Of a stretch of DNA of 64,000 nucleotides, positions 26,602 through 35,447 are shown piece by piece (positions within the stretch are counted from its first letter, which is position 1; the number at the start of each line of letters is the position of its first letter). Source of the DNA: CALBPI01 sp045110335. GTDB lineage: Bacteria > Pseudomonadota > Gammaproteobacteria > Steroidobacterales > Woeseiaceae. Location of the stretch: NCBI GenBank assembly GCA_045110335.1, contig JBGCGB010000001.1, positions 1 through 64,000 on the forward strand, written 5' to 3'. A program made the position numbers and the translations under genes. The notes beneath the pieces are model-generated. The model was not told the DNA's origin. It made no database searches and was given only the letters and a program-made list of their open reading frames with translations.

Positions 26602-28389
26602 TCAAAGTAACTCCGCTAAAGACTCCGGAATTTCAATCATCATATCGAGCAGCAATTGTGCATAGCCTTTGCCTTGTGGGTCATTTCTCAGGCTGGCAAT
26701 ACCGCCACCACCTAATACGCGGTGTAAGACAAAATTGATCGCATGAATACCCGGCACTAGAAATTTGTCGACCGGTTGGTCGGTAAAGTGAGCAAACCGA
26801 TCATGAACGGCTTCGGCGGTTAGCGCATTCCACAAGTAAGGTAAGTACTCGGCCCGTCGGGCAATGATGCCGACGTTCGCCTTATTGCCTTTGTCACCGC
26901 TGCGTCCCCAGGCCAATTGATGCAGCGGTACCGCGGTCATGATGTCATCGGTATCCGGGTACACCGGCGGTGTTGGTCGAAGTGGCTTAGGCGTCTCGGA
27001 TGACAGCGCAGATTTGGCCGGACTGGCCTTTCCAGCGATGGTGACCGTGGCAGAAATCGCCTGCTTGTCCAACAGGAAAGAGAACAGTCGCATGACCGGT
27101 GATGGCTTTGGCCTCGTTCCGGCAAAGCCGGTCAGGCTTGGCGGCCCTGCGAGCGCGGCACCAATCACTTCCTGTAGCAGGATACCGATGGCCTTCTTGT
27201 CTTGATGACGCGCCGCAACCTTCAACAGCACTTCACGTGATCCCTGTACTTGGCGAAAACTGCCGTAGTGACTTTCGTCGCCAATCAACTCCACCAGAGT
27301 GTCGTCGAAGTCTGTCAATCCTTGTGTGTCGAGTCGGCGTCGTGCACGTCGCAACGCTGCATCAGCAAACAGTCGGGCTTTGCGGTCTGCTTGTTCACCA
27401 TAGAACAAAAGCGTTTGACCGGCGCGGTAGCCGTCTGCATAGGTCGCGCTGACTTTGTAGGTGTCCGTCGGCGCATGTCCGATGGCACCTCGTACCTCAA
27501 CGAGATCACGACTTTTTGCGGTGATGGTAAGTGCTGAAAAATCACAGACGACATCCGGCAGGATATAGGCTTGCGGGTCACCGACTTCGTAGAGCAATTG
27601 CTCGGCTACCGTCCCGACGTTGACCACGCCGCCGGTATCGTTCGGTTTCGTGATGTCAAAACTGCCATCTTGTCGAATGTTTGCAATCGGATAGCCGATG
27701 TCATGCATGCTGTCGGCAATGCTTAGCCAGTCGGTAAAGTTGCCGCCGGTCGCTTGCGGTCCGCATTCCAGAATGTGGCCTGCGATACTGCCGCCGGCCA
27801 ACTGGTCAAAGTGCTCGGCTTGCCAGCCGAAATGATGGATGCAGGCACCCAGCGTGACGGCGCTATCGACCACGCGCCCCGTGATGACGATGTCGGCGCC
27901 TTTGTCCAACGCATCGGCAATCGGAAATGCACCGAGGTAGGCATTGATGCTTGCGACGCGTTGTTCATGCGGGAACGGTGTTTCGCGAAACATCTCGGCA
28001 ACATCCGCAAACTCGTCGCGTCGGGCGAGCAAGTCATCGCCTTCAACAACAGCGACGGTGAGGTCGAGGCCTAACGTCCGAATCAGCGTTTCAATAGCCG
28101 CACCGCACGCGGCGGGATTGACGCCGCCCGCATTCGAGACAATACGGATGCCTTGTTTGGCGATGGCTGCAAGATTGGGTGCGAGCACGGCACTAACGAA
28201 GTCCGCGGCGAAACCCGCCTCCGGATTCGCCGCCCGTGCTCGCGCCATGATCGACATGGTGACCTCGGCGAGATAGTCATAAACAATGAAGTCGACACTG
28301 CCATCTTTGATTAGCTGCGGCGTCGACATGGCGCTTTCACCCCAATAGCCGCTGGCCCCACCAATACGAAGTGTTTTTTCGGACTGCAT
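26602..28389 (-). CDS. atuA: AtuA-family (DUF1446) protein
   Basis: 595 residues. N-terminal DUF1446 domain: RIGGASGYWGESAMSTPQLI, VDFIVYDYLAEVTMSIMARA, IVSNAGGVNPAACGAAIETL, and VITGRVVDSAVTLGACIHHF. C-terminal about 105 residues form the AtuA-like ferredoxin-fold domain (LHQLAWGRSGDKGNKANVGI), joined here in one chain. AtuA is essential for acyclic terpene (citronellol/geraniol) use in Pseudomonas, but its reaction is unknown and relatives accompany many acyl-CoA carboxylases. It precedes the carboxyltransferase by 213 bases, same strand. ATG 28389 is preferred; two upstream ATGs lack a better ribosome site. Confidence 0.9.
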   Translation of the reverse strand: MQSEKTLRIGGASGYWGESAMSTPQLIKDGSVDFIVYDYLAEVTMSIMARARAANPEAGFAADFVSAVLAPNLAAIAKQGIRIVSNAGGVNPAACGAAIETLIRTLGLDLTVAVVEGDDLLARRDEFADVAEMFRETPFPHEQRVASINAYLGAFPIADALDKGADIVITGRVVDSAVTLGACIHHFGWQAEHFDQLAGGSIAGHILECGPQATGGNFTDWLSIADSMHDIGYPIANIRQDGSFDITKPNDTGGVVNVGTVAEQLLYEVGDPQAYILPDVVCDFSALTITAKSRDLVEVRGAIGHAPTDTYKVSATYADGYRAGQTLLFYGEQADRKARLFADAALRRARRRLDTQGLTDFDDTLVELIGDESHYGSFRQVQGSREVLLKVAARHQDKKAIGILLQEVIGAALAGPPSLTGFAGTRPKPSPVMRLFSFLLDKQAISATVTIAGKASPAKSALSSETPKPLRPTPPVYPDTDDIMTAVPLHQLAWGRSGDKGNKANVGIIARRAEYLPYLWNALTAEAVHDRFAHFTDQPVDKFLVPGIHAINFVLHRVLGGGGIASLRNDPQGKGYAQLLLDMMIEIPESLAELL

Positions 28390-28460
28390 TGCGATCCCCA
28401 TACCGTGTTTCATCAGTATAGGTATTGCCTAGCCGCAAGTCATTGTCGGACCGGTCTGAA

Positions 28461-29813
28461 CTAGCTGGCCGCTTTTGGCCGGCTACGTCGGCGCCGGCGT
28501 TTGGGTGCCGCGTTTTGTCCTGCTGGACGTTGACCGTTTGCTTTTTTCTGACCAGAACCCGGTTTGCTGTTGCCGCTATTGGCGTTGCCACGACTACGTG
28601 GTTTGCGATTGCCGTTTCTCGCCCCACGAGATGGCGCGTTGCCGCGGCCTCCCTGGGTGATCGGTTGCGGTTGCACGTTTGGATCCGGCTCATAGCCTTC
28701 GACGACAGTCTTCGGCAATTCGCGTTTTAACAGCCGTTCGATGTCACGCAGTAACTTGAGTTCGTCGACGCAAACCAGCGATGCCGCTTCGCCTTCAACG
28801 CCTGCCCGGCCAGTACGGCCGATTCGATGCACATAGTCTTCGGGCACATGCGGTAACTCGTAATTAATGACGTGCGGTAGTTCGCTGATATCAATGCCGC
28901 GAGCGGCGATATCGGTCGCAACCAATACACGTAGCTTGCCGGCTTTAAAGGCTTCGAGTGCACGGGTGCGTGCGCCTTGGCTTTTATTGCCGTGAATCGC
29001 CATTGCCGTGATGCCGTCTTCTTCGAGTTGTTTCGAGAGGCGGTTGGCGCCATGTTTGGTCCGTGTGAAGACCAACACTTGTTGCCAGTTGCCGCTGCCA
29101 ATTAGGTACGACAGCAAAGCACGTTTGCGTTGACGGTCGACCGGATAGACGCGCTGCGTAATCGTATCGGCTGCTGCATTGCGACGGGCTACTTCGATCA
29201 TGCGGGGCGCGTCGAGTAGCGTGTCGGCCAGTTGCTTGATCTCTTTCGAGAACGTTGCAGAGAACAACAGATTTTGTCGCTTCTGCGGCAACAATTTGAT
29301 GACGCGACGGATGTCACGAATGAAACCCATATCGAGCATCCGATCGGCTTCATCAAGGATCAGTACTTCAACAGAGCGCAGGTCTAGTGTTCCCTGCTGG
29401 GCGTGATCCAGTAAGCGACCGGGCGTTGCGATCAAAACGTCAATGCCTTTTCGCAGCTTGGTGATTTGTGGGCGTATGCTGACGCCGCCAAACATGGCCA
29501 TCGATTTCGTCGGCGTGTACTTACCGTAGTCGACGACACTTTGATGAACCTGTGCGGCCAATTCTCGCGTTGGCGTCAGTATCAACGCTCGAACGCGACC
29601 TTTTTGGGTCGCGGGTCGGGTCGTTAGTTGTTGTAAGAGGGGCAGCACAAAGCCAGCGGTCTTGCCGGTACCGGTTTGTGCGCCGGCCAGCAAATCTTCG
29701 CCGCTCATCACCATCGGGATCGCTTCGCGTTGAATAGGGGTAGGCTCTGTATAGCCTTGCTCGTCGATGGCGCGTAGCAGCGCATCGGACAAGCCGAAAT
29801 CAGAAAAACTCAT
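28461..29813 (-). CDS. rhlE: RhlE-type DEAD-box RNA helicase
   Basis: 450 residues with all helicase motifs: Q motif (GYTEPTPIQREAIP), I (AGAQTGTGKTAGF), Ia (PTRELAAQ), II (LILDEADRMLDMGF), III (SAT), V (ATDIAARGIDI) and VI (HRIGRTGR). A 75-residue basic, Arg/Gly/Asn-rich tail (RGARNGNRKPRSRGNANSGN) serves RNA binding, as in RhlE/CsdA-like proteins. It remodels structured RNA, typically in ribosome biogenesis or mRNA decay and in the cold. Just upstream on the same strand lies an RRM protein gene ending in a terminator, so the two are neighbours but probably separate transcripts. A stem-loop sits 25 bases before its start. Confidence 0.95.
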   Translation of the reverse strand: MSFSDFGLSDALLRAIDEQGYTEPTPIQREAIPMVMSGEDLLAGAQTGTGKTAGFVLPLLQQLTTRPATQKGRVRALILTPTRELAAQVHQSVVDYGKYTPTKSMAMFGGVSIRPQITKLRKGIDVLIATPGRLLDHAQQGTLDLRSVEVLILDEADRMLDMGFIRDIRRVIKLLPQKRQNLLFSATFSKEIKQLADTLLDAPRMIEVARRNAAADTITQRVYPVDRQRKRALLSYLIGSGNWQQVLVFTRTKHGANRLSKQLEEDGITAMAIHGNKSQGARTRALEAFKAGKLRVLVATDIAARGIDISELPHVINYELPHVPEDYVHRIGRTGRAGVEGEAASLVCVDELKLLRDIERLLKRELPKTVVEGYEPDPNVQPQPITQGGRGNAPSRGARNGNRKPRSRGNANSGNSKPGSGQKKANGQRPAGQNAAPKRRRRRSRPKAAS

Positions 29814-29830
29814 GAAAAATCTCGTCGGGG

Positions 29831-29871
29831 CAAGCGTGTCGTAGTGAATGCCTACGACCAGTCAAGGCTTG
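29831..29871 (-). other. Two-level stem-loop in the rhlE 5' leader
   Basis: GTCGTAG (29838-29844), seven-base loop, CTACGAC (29852-29858) is a perfect seven-pair stem. It is nested in an outer CAAGC (29831-29835) / GCTTG (29867-29871) pairing. It lies about 18-58 bases before the helicase start on the minus strand and could govern access to the start region. The rest of 29872-30052 holds only a weaker hairpin (GAGCCT/AGGTTC). Confidence 0.5.
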
Positions 29872-30052
29872 CCGGAATAGTAGCCAGAATGGCTGGGGGA
29901 AAGGACTGGTGCGATCCCACGGCGAGAGCCTAACAGGTTCAGGGCGGATTTGTTGGGGATTGTGCTGGTTTCTAGAAAACGATGAGTTTGATGGCGTGTT
30001 AATTGATGATGTTGTCAGGGCGCTGGTGGCTATTCGATGCATTTTCATTAAG

Positions 30053-30085
30053 CAAAAAAAAACCCGGCGAAAGCCGGGCTTTTTC
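30053..30085 (-). terminator. Rho-independent terminator of the RRM gene
   Basis: The stem CCCGGC (30063-30068), loop GAAA, GCCGGG (30073-30078). On the minus strand it is followed by a run of T (seen as nine A residues on the plus strand at 30054-30062), and a short T run is also present on the plus strand, so it may work in both directions. It is about 25 bases after the RRM gene stop. Confidence 0.92.
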
Positions 30086-30107
30086 AAAGGACGTAAATCC
30101 CTTTGGC

Positions 30108-30416
30108 TTACCAGCGGTTGCCGCCGCCACCGCCACCGCCGCCGTATCCACCGCGGTCATTACGCGGTGCACGTGGACGTGCTTCGTTAACAGTGATTTG
30201 ACGGTTATCCATGCTGGTGCCGTTCAATTCGTCGATCGCTTTCTGCGCTTCTGAATCGCTACCCATTTCAACAAAGCCGAAGCCTTTGCTGCGACCGGTA
30301 TCACGGTCACTGATTACGATTGCAGAGTCAACCGTGCCAAACGCTTTAAACGCTTCTTCAAGCGCCGTTTGGTCTACGGAATACGGCAGGTTGCCGACAT
30401 ACAATTTCTTACCCAT
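30108..30416 (-). CDS. Glycine-rich RRM RNA-binding protein
   Basis: 102 residues: one RNA-recognition motif with RNP2 (KLYVGNLPY) and RNP1 (KGFGFVEM), the aromatic residues that stack on RNA in place, and a short glycine-rich tail (GGYGGGGGGGGNRW). This is the small bacterial RRM type, often cold- or stress-linked and likely an RNA chaperone. A strong AAGGAGG precedes the start, a -35/-10 pair lies about 95 bases upstream, and a classical terminator follows. This suggests a monocistronic, well-expressed gene. Confidence 0.95.
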   Translation of the reverse strand: MGKKLYVGNLPYSVDQTALEEAFKAFGTVDSAIVISDRDTGRSKGFGFVEMGSDSEAQKAIDELNGTSMDNRQITVNEARPRAPRNDRGGYGGGGGGGGNRW

Positions 30417-30746
30417 TTTTCTGAAACCTCCTTAAGGCTCGTCATTCGCTAAAGAGGATTTCGGGCAACATGCCAGGAATTCGTTCAATGCGATCAAGGA
30501 ACGCGACTATACAGCGTCCCTGTGTCAGTGCAATGAACATTTTTGGCATCCTGTTTTCGCAATTGCGACCGTCAGATAGGTCCATCAAACTAACGCCGGG
30601 GTGACTGTGGTCATCGCGACGGGACGGAGTATAACGTGTTTATGGCTTGTCTACAGTTTTATGACAAGAAAAACTGCCTCGACGACGCTTAGACCGTATT
30701 TTTTATCCATATTTGGTCTAAATGACTCTAAAAAGTTAACGAATAC
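30417..30746. other. Intergenic region upstream of the RRM gene
   Basis: This 330-base gap separates the acyl-CoA ligase and RRM genes, both on the minus strand. It contains the candidate RRM promoter (30506-30533), an 80-base leader with a strong ribosome site, and an A/T-rich part (30640-30730) with no protein-like frame. I see no tRNA or recognised riboswitch here. Confidence 0.6.
30506..30533 (-). promoter_or_regulatory. Candidate sigma-70 promoter of the RRM gene
   Basis: On the minus strand TTGCAC (30533 to 30528), 16 bases, TATAGT (30511 to 30506). The -10 differs from consensus at one position. The predicted transcript starts near 30498, leaving an 80-base leader. Confidence 0.6.
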
Positions 30747-32285
30747 TCAGGCGTGTTGCTTGTACTTGTCCCGAAGTTCGAACTTTAGGACTTTGCCAGC
30801 AGGGTTTCTGGGCAGGGCATCGATGAGATACAAGTTCAGCGGGAGCTTATAGCGAGCCAGCCGACCATCGCAGAAGGTTCGTAATTCGTCGAGCGTAAGG
30901 TTTTGATCCGGGTTACAAGCCACCACGGCAGTGACCGCTTCACCCCATTTTTTGTCGGGTACGCCGATTACCGCGACTTCAGCAATAGCCGGATGTTCAA
31001 ACATGACGCTTTCTACTTCAGCAGGATAAACATTCTCGCCACCACTAATAACCATGTCTTTGACCCGATCACTAATAAAGAGGAAGCCGTCACCGTCCAG
31101 GTAACCGGCATCACCGGTGTGAAACCAGCCTTTGCTGTCAATCGCCTCGGCGGTGGCTTCGGGTCGGTTCCAATAGCCTTGCATCACATTGGCGCCGCGA
31201 TACAAAATCTCACCCACTTCGCCAGCCGGCACTGATTCACCGGCTGCATTGGCGATTCGCACTTCGCCTAGTAAACCTGGTTTGCCAGCGGAACCCATTT
31301 TTTGTTCAAGATGTTCGCTGGTTAGAAAGCTGACAAAGGGTGCCGTTTCGGTCAGGCCGTAACCCTGATTCAAAGCGACGTTGCGGGCGCCATAAATTTC
31401 AAGCAATGATTTCGGCACTGGCGCGGCACCGACAATCAACATTCTTAATGACGAAAGGTCGCTGTCGGCAAACTCCGGTTGCTGTGCCATGAACAGAAAC
31501 ATCGCGGGAGCGCCAAACATGGTGGTGCATCCGTAATCGGCGATGTCTTTGAGGGTCTGGTTAGGGTCGAAGCCACGATGTAGAACAATAGTGACGCCGT
31601 TTTGTAAGGCGTTAAGTAGCGTGACGTTTAGACCACCGATGTGGAACAAAGGCGCGGCGACTAGAGAAATATCATCACTTTGAATATGGATGTCCATTGC
31701 CGAGGACGCATTGTTCCAGAATAGATTGCCATGGCTCAGCATGGCGCCCTTCGGTTTACCGGTGGTGCCTGATGTGTACATGATGACGGCGGTGTCGTGT
31801 TGGCCGGCCCGATGCAAGTGCTCGATAGGGTCGTGGTTGGCGATCAACGCTGCAATGTGACCCCAATGATCCGCCGGGTTTTCGGCAGCGATGAAGTGCT
31901 GGCATCTCAACTGATCGCGAACGGGTTCGATGACTGGACGGAGGCTGTCGTCGGCAAACAGTGTATGGATACCGGCATCGTTGATCATAAAGACTAGCTC
32001 TGCACCTGTTAGCCGGAAGTTCAACGGTACGAAAATGGCGCCAAGCGCCCACGTGGCCAACATGCTGTCGATGAAGTCCGGATGATTCACACCTACATAG
32101 CCGACACGGTCGCCACGACATACGCCGGCTTCCGATAAGCCTTTGGCTAATCTACGTACGCGATTTTCGAGCGCCGAATAGGTGGTTTCAGCGCCTTCGA
32201 ACACGAGCGCACGCCGATCCGGGTTCAAGGTGCCGCGGCGAAGAATCATTGAACCAATGTTGTAGTCTGGCTGTGGTCGGTGCAT
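30747..32285 (-). CDS. AMP-dependent acyl-CoA ligase (synthetase)
   Basis: 512 residues of the ANL superfamily: P-loop-like MYTSGTTGKPKGAMLSH, GYGLTETAPF, the hinge region FHTGDAGYLDGDGFLFISDR, VKDMVISGGENVYPAEVE, and the C-terminal catalytic Lys in PRNPAGKVLKFELR. It adenylates a carboxylic acid and joins it to CoA. The sequence resembles medium/long-chain fatty acid or aromatic acid ligases; the exact acid is unknown. It is divergent from the GbsR/cytochrome bd genes. It could feed the acyl-CoA carboxylase operon 2.3 kb away on the same strand, but nothing links them directly. Confidence 0.93.
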   Translation of the reverse strand: MHRPQPDYNIGSMILRRGTLNPDRRALVFEGAETTYSALENRVRRLAKGLSEAGVCRGDRVGYVGVNHPDFIDSMLATWALGAIFVPLNFRLTGAELVFMINDAGIHTLFADDSLRPVIEPVRDQLRCQHFIAAENPADHWGHIAALIANHDPIEHLHRAGQHDTAVIMYTSGTTGKPKGAMLSHGNLFWNNASSAMDIHIQSDDISLVAAPLFHIGGLNVTLLNALQNGVTIVLHRGFDPNQTLKDIADYGCTTMFGAPAMFLFMAQQPEFADSDLSSLRMLIVGAAPVPKSLLEIYGARNVALNQGYGLTETAPFVSFLTSEHLEQKMGSAGKPGLLGEVRIANAAGESVPAGEVGEILYRGANVMQGYWNRPEATAEAIDSKGWFHTGDAGYLDGDGFLFISDRVKDMVISGGENVYPAEVESVMFEHPAIAEVAVIGVPDKKWGEAVTAVVACNPDQNLTLDELRTFCDGRLARYKLPLNLYLIDALPRNPAGKVLKFELRDKYKQHA

Positions 32286-32409
32286 GTGGCTTTCCCGGCA
32301 AATTTTTATGATTTAAGTGTAGCGGATTGGTGTTCGCTTTTGTCGATCTAAAGAGACCGTTTTACCTGCCGAAAAGAGTGACTCAGGTACTGTAAATGTG
32401 TCCGACTAA

Positions 32410-32418
32410 TGCTATGAT
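32410..32418 (+). promoter_or_regulatory. Candidate extended -10 promoter of the gbsR-cio operon
   Basis: TGC-TATGAT is an extended -10 element; the -35 region (CTGTAA, 17 bases upstream) is poor, as usual for this promoter class. Transcription would start near 32425, directly in front of the palindrome. Confidence 0.55.
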
Positions 32419-32426
32419 TTCTGTAG

Positions 32427-32444
32427 TTTCAGTAATTATTGAAA
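32427..32444 (+). promoter_or_regulatory. Near-palindromic operator candidate at the gbsR start
   Basis: TTTCAGTAATTATTGAAA matches its own reverse complement at 16 of 18 positions. It ends three bases before the regulator's ATG and overlaps the expected transcription start. This is a typical place for an autoregulatory MarR/GbsR site. Confidence 0.55.
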
Positions 32445-32447
32445 TTT

Positions 32448-33002
32448 ATGGAAATCACAGATTATCAGCAAGCATTCGTGCTGCATTTCGGCGAGATGGG
32501 CAGTCGCTGGGGTATTAACCGGACGGTGGGGCAGATATACGCGCTGCTCTACGTCAGTGAGCGGCCGCTAAATGCCGACGAAATAACCCAGGCGCTAGGG
32601 ATATCCCGGTCAAACACCAGCATGGGGCTCAAGGAGTTGCAATCCTGGCAACTTGTTCAGTTGAAGCATCAAACGGGTGATCGCCGGGATTACTACGCGG
32701 CACCGGAAGATGTTTGGGAGATTTTTCAAACACTGCTTAGAGAGCGGCGCAAGCGCGAGGTGGAACCTACACTTTCGATGATCCGTGATGCGTTAATGGT
32801 GCCTCAGTCTGATTCCGCTAATCAGTATGCGGAGAAACGCATGAGCGAAATGCTCGAGTTGATCGAGCTTGCCACCGGATGGCTGGATGATATCCAGAAA
32901 TTGGATCAAGCGATGGTGATCAAGCTCATGAAGTTAGGCGGGGGTGTACAAAAATTACTCGGCGGCGCGCAGCGTTTCCGTAAGACCAAAAATTCGGGCT
33001 AG
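32448..33002 (+). CDS. GbsR/MarR-type transcriptional regulator
   Basis: 184 residues from the ATG at 32448 (a TTG at 32439 is possible). Winged helix: YQQAFVLHFGEMGSRWGINR, TVGQIYALLYVSERPLNADE, ITQALGISRSNTSMGLKELQ as the recognition helix, and the wing KHQTGDRRDYYAA. The C-terminal helices should form the dimer. It lies 21 bases before the quinol oxidase gene, a placement known for GbsR-like regulators of cytochrome bd. The ligand is unknown. It probably represses its own operon via the adjacent palindrome. Confidence 0.9.
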   Translation: MEITDYQQAFVLHFGEMGSRWGINRTVGQIYALLYVSERPLNADEITQALGISRSNTSMGLKELQSWQLVQLKHQTGDRRDYYAAPEDVWEIFQTLLRERRKREVEPTLSMIRDALMVPQSDSANQYAEKRMSEMLELIELATGWLDDIQKLDQAMVIKLMKLGGGVQKLLGGAQRFRKTKNSG

Positions 33003-33023
33003 GTGCCCGGGTGGAGTAAAGAC

Positions 33024-34403
33024 ATGTTTTCTGCTGATCCTCTATTGCTGTCGCGCATTCAATTTGCGGCCAATATCAGTTTCCATATTTTGTTTCCGAT
33101 GATCACGATCGCCTTGGGATGGTTTTTGCTGTTCTTTAAATTGCGATTCAATGCGACTGGCGATCAAAAGTGGATGAATGCTTACCGGCTGTGGGTAAAA
33201 GTGTTCGCGCTGTCGTTTGCTTTGGGCGTCGTCAGCGGCATCACGATGAGTTTTCAGTTTGGTACGAATTGGCCGGGCTATATGGAGACCGTTGGAAATA
33301 TTGCAGGCCCGTTGCTGGGCTACGAAGTGCTCACGGCATTTTTCCTGGAAGCCAGTTTTCTCGGCATCATGTTGTTCGGCTTTAAACGCGTGAGTAACCG
33401 CGTACATACGCTTGCGACCGTATTGGTCGCTGGCGGTACCACGTTGTCGGCTTTCTGGATTCTTGCGCTGGTCTCCTGGATGCATACGCCTGCCGGATTC
33501 GAAATGCGGGATGGCGTGGCGCATGCCACCGACTGGATGGCGATTATTTTCAATCCGTCGTTTCCTTACCGGTTTGTGCATGCATTGATGGCCTCTTTCC
33601 TGACAGTGGCTTTCTTGACCGCCGGCATTTCTGCGTATCGATGGCTACGCGGAGATCGAACGCCTTCGGTTTTGGCAGTGATGCGAACCGGAATCTATGT
33701 CGCCGCTGTACTGGCGCCGTTGCAAATCTTTAGTGGCGATTTGCATGGTTTGAATACGCTTGAGCATCAGCCTGCCAAGGTTGCGGCGATGGAAGGACTT
33801 TGGGAGACCCGTGAAGGTGCCCCGCTGGTGTTGTTTGGGATTCCTGATGAGGAGACCAAGAGCAACAAATATGCGATCGAAGTGCCCGGTATGGCGTCGT
33901 TTATTCTTACCCATGACTTCAACGGTGAAGTGAAAGGTCTCAATGAATTTGAGGGCGAGCATCCCCCAGTCGGCGCTGTTTTCTGGGCATTTCGCATCAT
34001 GGTGATGACCGGCATGTTAATGCTGGCAACGGCATGGGTGACGACCTGGCAACTCAAGCGTCGCGGCGAACCCGGTCAGCTCATGACGCGTGTACTCACG
34101 GTCATGGCGTTTGCAGGTTGGGTCGGCGTACTGAGTGGGTGGTATACGACCGAAATTGGTCGTCAGCCTTTCCTCGTCAGCGGTGTGCTTAAAACGGCCG
34201 ATGCTATTGGCCCGGTCACCGGTGGTGCAGTCGCTACAACACTGACTATTTATCTCGCGCTCTATTCGGTTTTGATCGTCGCTTACATCAGCGCCGTTTA
34301 CTACCTCGCACGTCAAGCTGGCACAACCGCTGTGAAACAAACAGAGCCGACGGCGCTCGGGCCGAAAGTCCTGCCGCTGACAGGAGCATCGGATCATGCC
34401 TGA
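33024..34403 (+). CDS. cioA: Cytochrome bd-type (CioA-like) quinol oxidase subunit I
   Basis: 459 residues from the ATG at 33024 (GGAG seven bases upstream). Marks: N-terminal RIQFAANISFHILFP with the haem-ligand His, GYEVLTAFFLEASFLG with the conserved Glu residues, the quinol-site segment SGDLHGLNTLEHQPAKVAAM with EGLWET, and GWYTTEIGRQPF. The Q-loop is short, as in the cyanide-insensitive CioA branch, rather than the long E. coli CydA type. It oxidises quinol and reduces O2 to water in the inner membrane. The stop overlaps the start of subunit II by eight bases. Confidence 0.95.
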   Translation: MFSADPLLLSRIQFAANISFHILFPMITIALGWFLLFFKLRFNATGDQKWMNAYRLWVKVFALSFALGVVSGITMSFQFGTNWPGYMETVGNIAGPLLGYEVLTAFFLEASFLGIMLFGFKRVSNRVHTLATVLVAGGTTLSAFWILALVSWMHTPAGFEMRDGVAHATDWMAIIFNPSFPYRFVHALMASFLTVAFLTAGISAYRWLRGDRTPSVLAVMRTGIYVAAVLAPLQIFSGDLHGLNTLEHQPAKVAAMEGLWETREGAPLVLFGIPDEETKSNKYAIEVPGMASFILTHDFNGEVKGLNEFEGEHPPVGAVFWAFRIMVMTGMLMLATAWVTTWQLKRRGEPGQLMTRVLTVMAFAGWVGVLSGWYTTEIGRQPFLVSGVLKTADAIGPVTGGAVATTLTIYLALYSVLIVAYISAVYYLARQAGTTAVKQTEPTALGPKVLPLTGASDHA

Positions 34404-35430
34404 GAATATTCCTGCGTTAACAACGCCGGCAGGTTGGCTGCCGCTGGCCTTCATGGCGATGATGGGTATTGCCATTTTGGCTTATGTGATTTTGGACGGT
34501 TTCGATTTGGGGGTAGGGATCTTGATGCAGTGGGTTCCCGATGCCGAGAAGGACATCATGCTGTCTTCCATCGGACCTTTTTGGGATGCCAATGAAACCT
34601 GGCTTGTCCTCGGCGTAGGGATCTTGTTGGTCGCGTTCCCGACCGCGCATGGGGCCATTCTCGGTCAGCTCTATTTGCCCATCGCGGTTATGTTGGTCGG
34701 CCTGACATTGCGTGGCGTTGCGTTCGATTTTCGCGTCAAAGCCAAGGACGACCACAAAGAAGGTTGGAACCGCGCGTTTTTTGTCGGTTCTTTGCTGGCC
34801 GCATTGTCGCAAGGCTATATGTTAGGGCGCGTGGTTACCGGTTTTCAGGACGAACTCAGCAGTACATTGTTCTCGTTGTTTATCGGGCTGTGTTTGGCCG
34901 CCGGCTACACTTTGCTTGGTGCAACCTGGTTAATCATCAAGACAGAAGGGCAGTTGCAGCTCAAATCGGTGCGATGGGCGAAGCTCGCCATGTTCGGTAT
35001 GGCGATCGGTATTGTCGCGGTATCGATTGCGACGCCGATGGTGAGTGAGAACATTTTCGACAAGTGGCTCAGTTTCGAAAATATCCTAATGGTGTGGCCG
35101 ATTCCGATGACAACACTTGTTGTGTTCTTTGTCGCATGGCGATCACTGGACCGTTTGCCGGTGCGACTAGCGGATAACAATCGCTACGGTGAGTGGGTGC
35201 CTTTTGTGAGTGCCTGCGGACTGTTTTTGTTGGCTTTCCATGGTCTTGCCTACAGTTTGTTTCCCTACCTTGTCGTCGATCAAATCACGATCTGGGATGC
35301 CGCGAGCGCTCCTGAGTCTTTGATGATCATTTTCGTGGGCGCGGTGTTGGTCATGCCGGTGATCATCGGCTATTCCATTTTCGCTTACCGCGTATTCTGG
35401 GGTAAGACGACCGCGCTGGAATATTACTGA
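34396..35430 (+). CDS. cioB: Cytochrome bd-type (CioB-like) quinol oxidase subunit II
   Basis: 344 residues with about eight to nine helices. Marks: YVILDGFDLGVGIL near the N-terminus, IGPFWDANETWLVLGVGILL, and LRGVAFDFR. The ATG overlaps the cioA stop. No CydX-like small ORF follows: the gene ends 17 bases before the convergent DUF427 gene. Together with subunit I it completes the oxidase, and the GbsR regulator is first in the operon. Confidence 0.94.
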   Translation: MPENIPALTTPAGWLPLAFMAMMGIAILAYVILDGFDLGVGILMQWVPDAEKDIMLSSIGPFWDANETWLVLGVGILLVAFPTAHGAILGQLYLPIAVMLVGLTLRGVAFDFRVKAKDDHKEGWNRAFFVGSLLAALSQGYMLGRVVTGFQDELSSTLFSLFIGLCLAAGYTLLGATWLIIKTEGQLQLKSVRWAKLAMFGMAIGIVAVSIATPMVSENIFDKWLSFENILMVWPIPMTTLVVFFVAWRSLDRLPVRLADNNRYGEWVPFVSACGLFLLAFHGLAYSLFPYLVVDQITIWDAASAPESLMIIFVGAVLVMPVIIGYSIFAYRVFWGKTTALEYY

Positions 35431-35447
35431 GTAACCCAGACCGCCGG

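Noticed and set aside
28337..28693. 118-codon minus-strand frame across the helicase C-terminus and the AtuA gene start
   Set aside because: Alternate frame of the helicase's basic tail; the composition is an artefact of repetitive Arg/Gly coding.
29900..29990. Possible riboswitch or small RNA upstream of rhlE (GAACCTGTTAGGCTC hairpin)
   Set aside because: It recalls parts of the TPP element, but the other conserved boxes are missing. Not signal-recognition-particle RNA either (no GGAAGGAAGCAG-like core).
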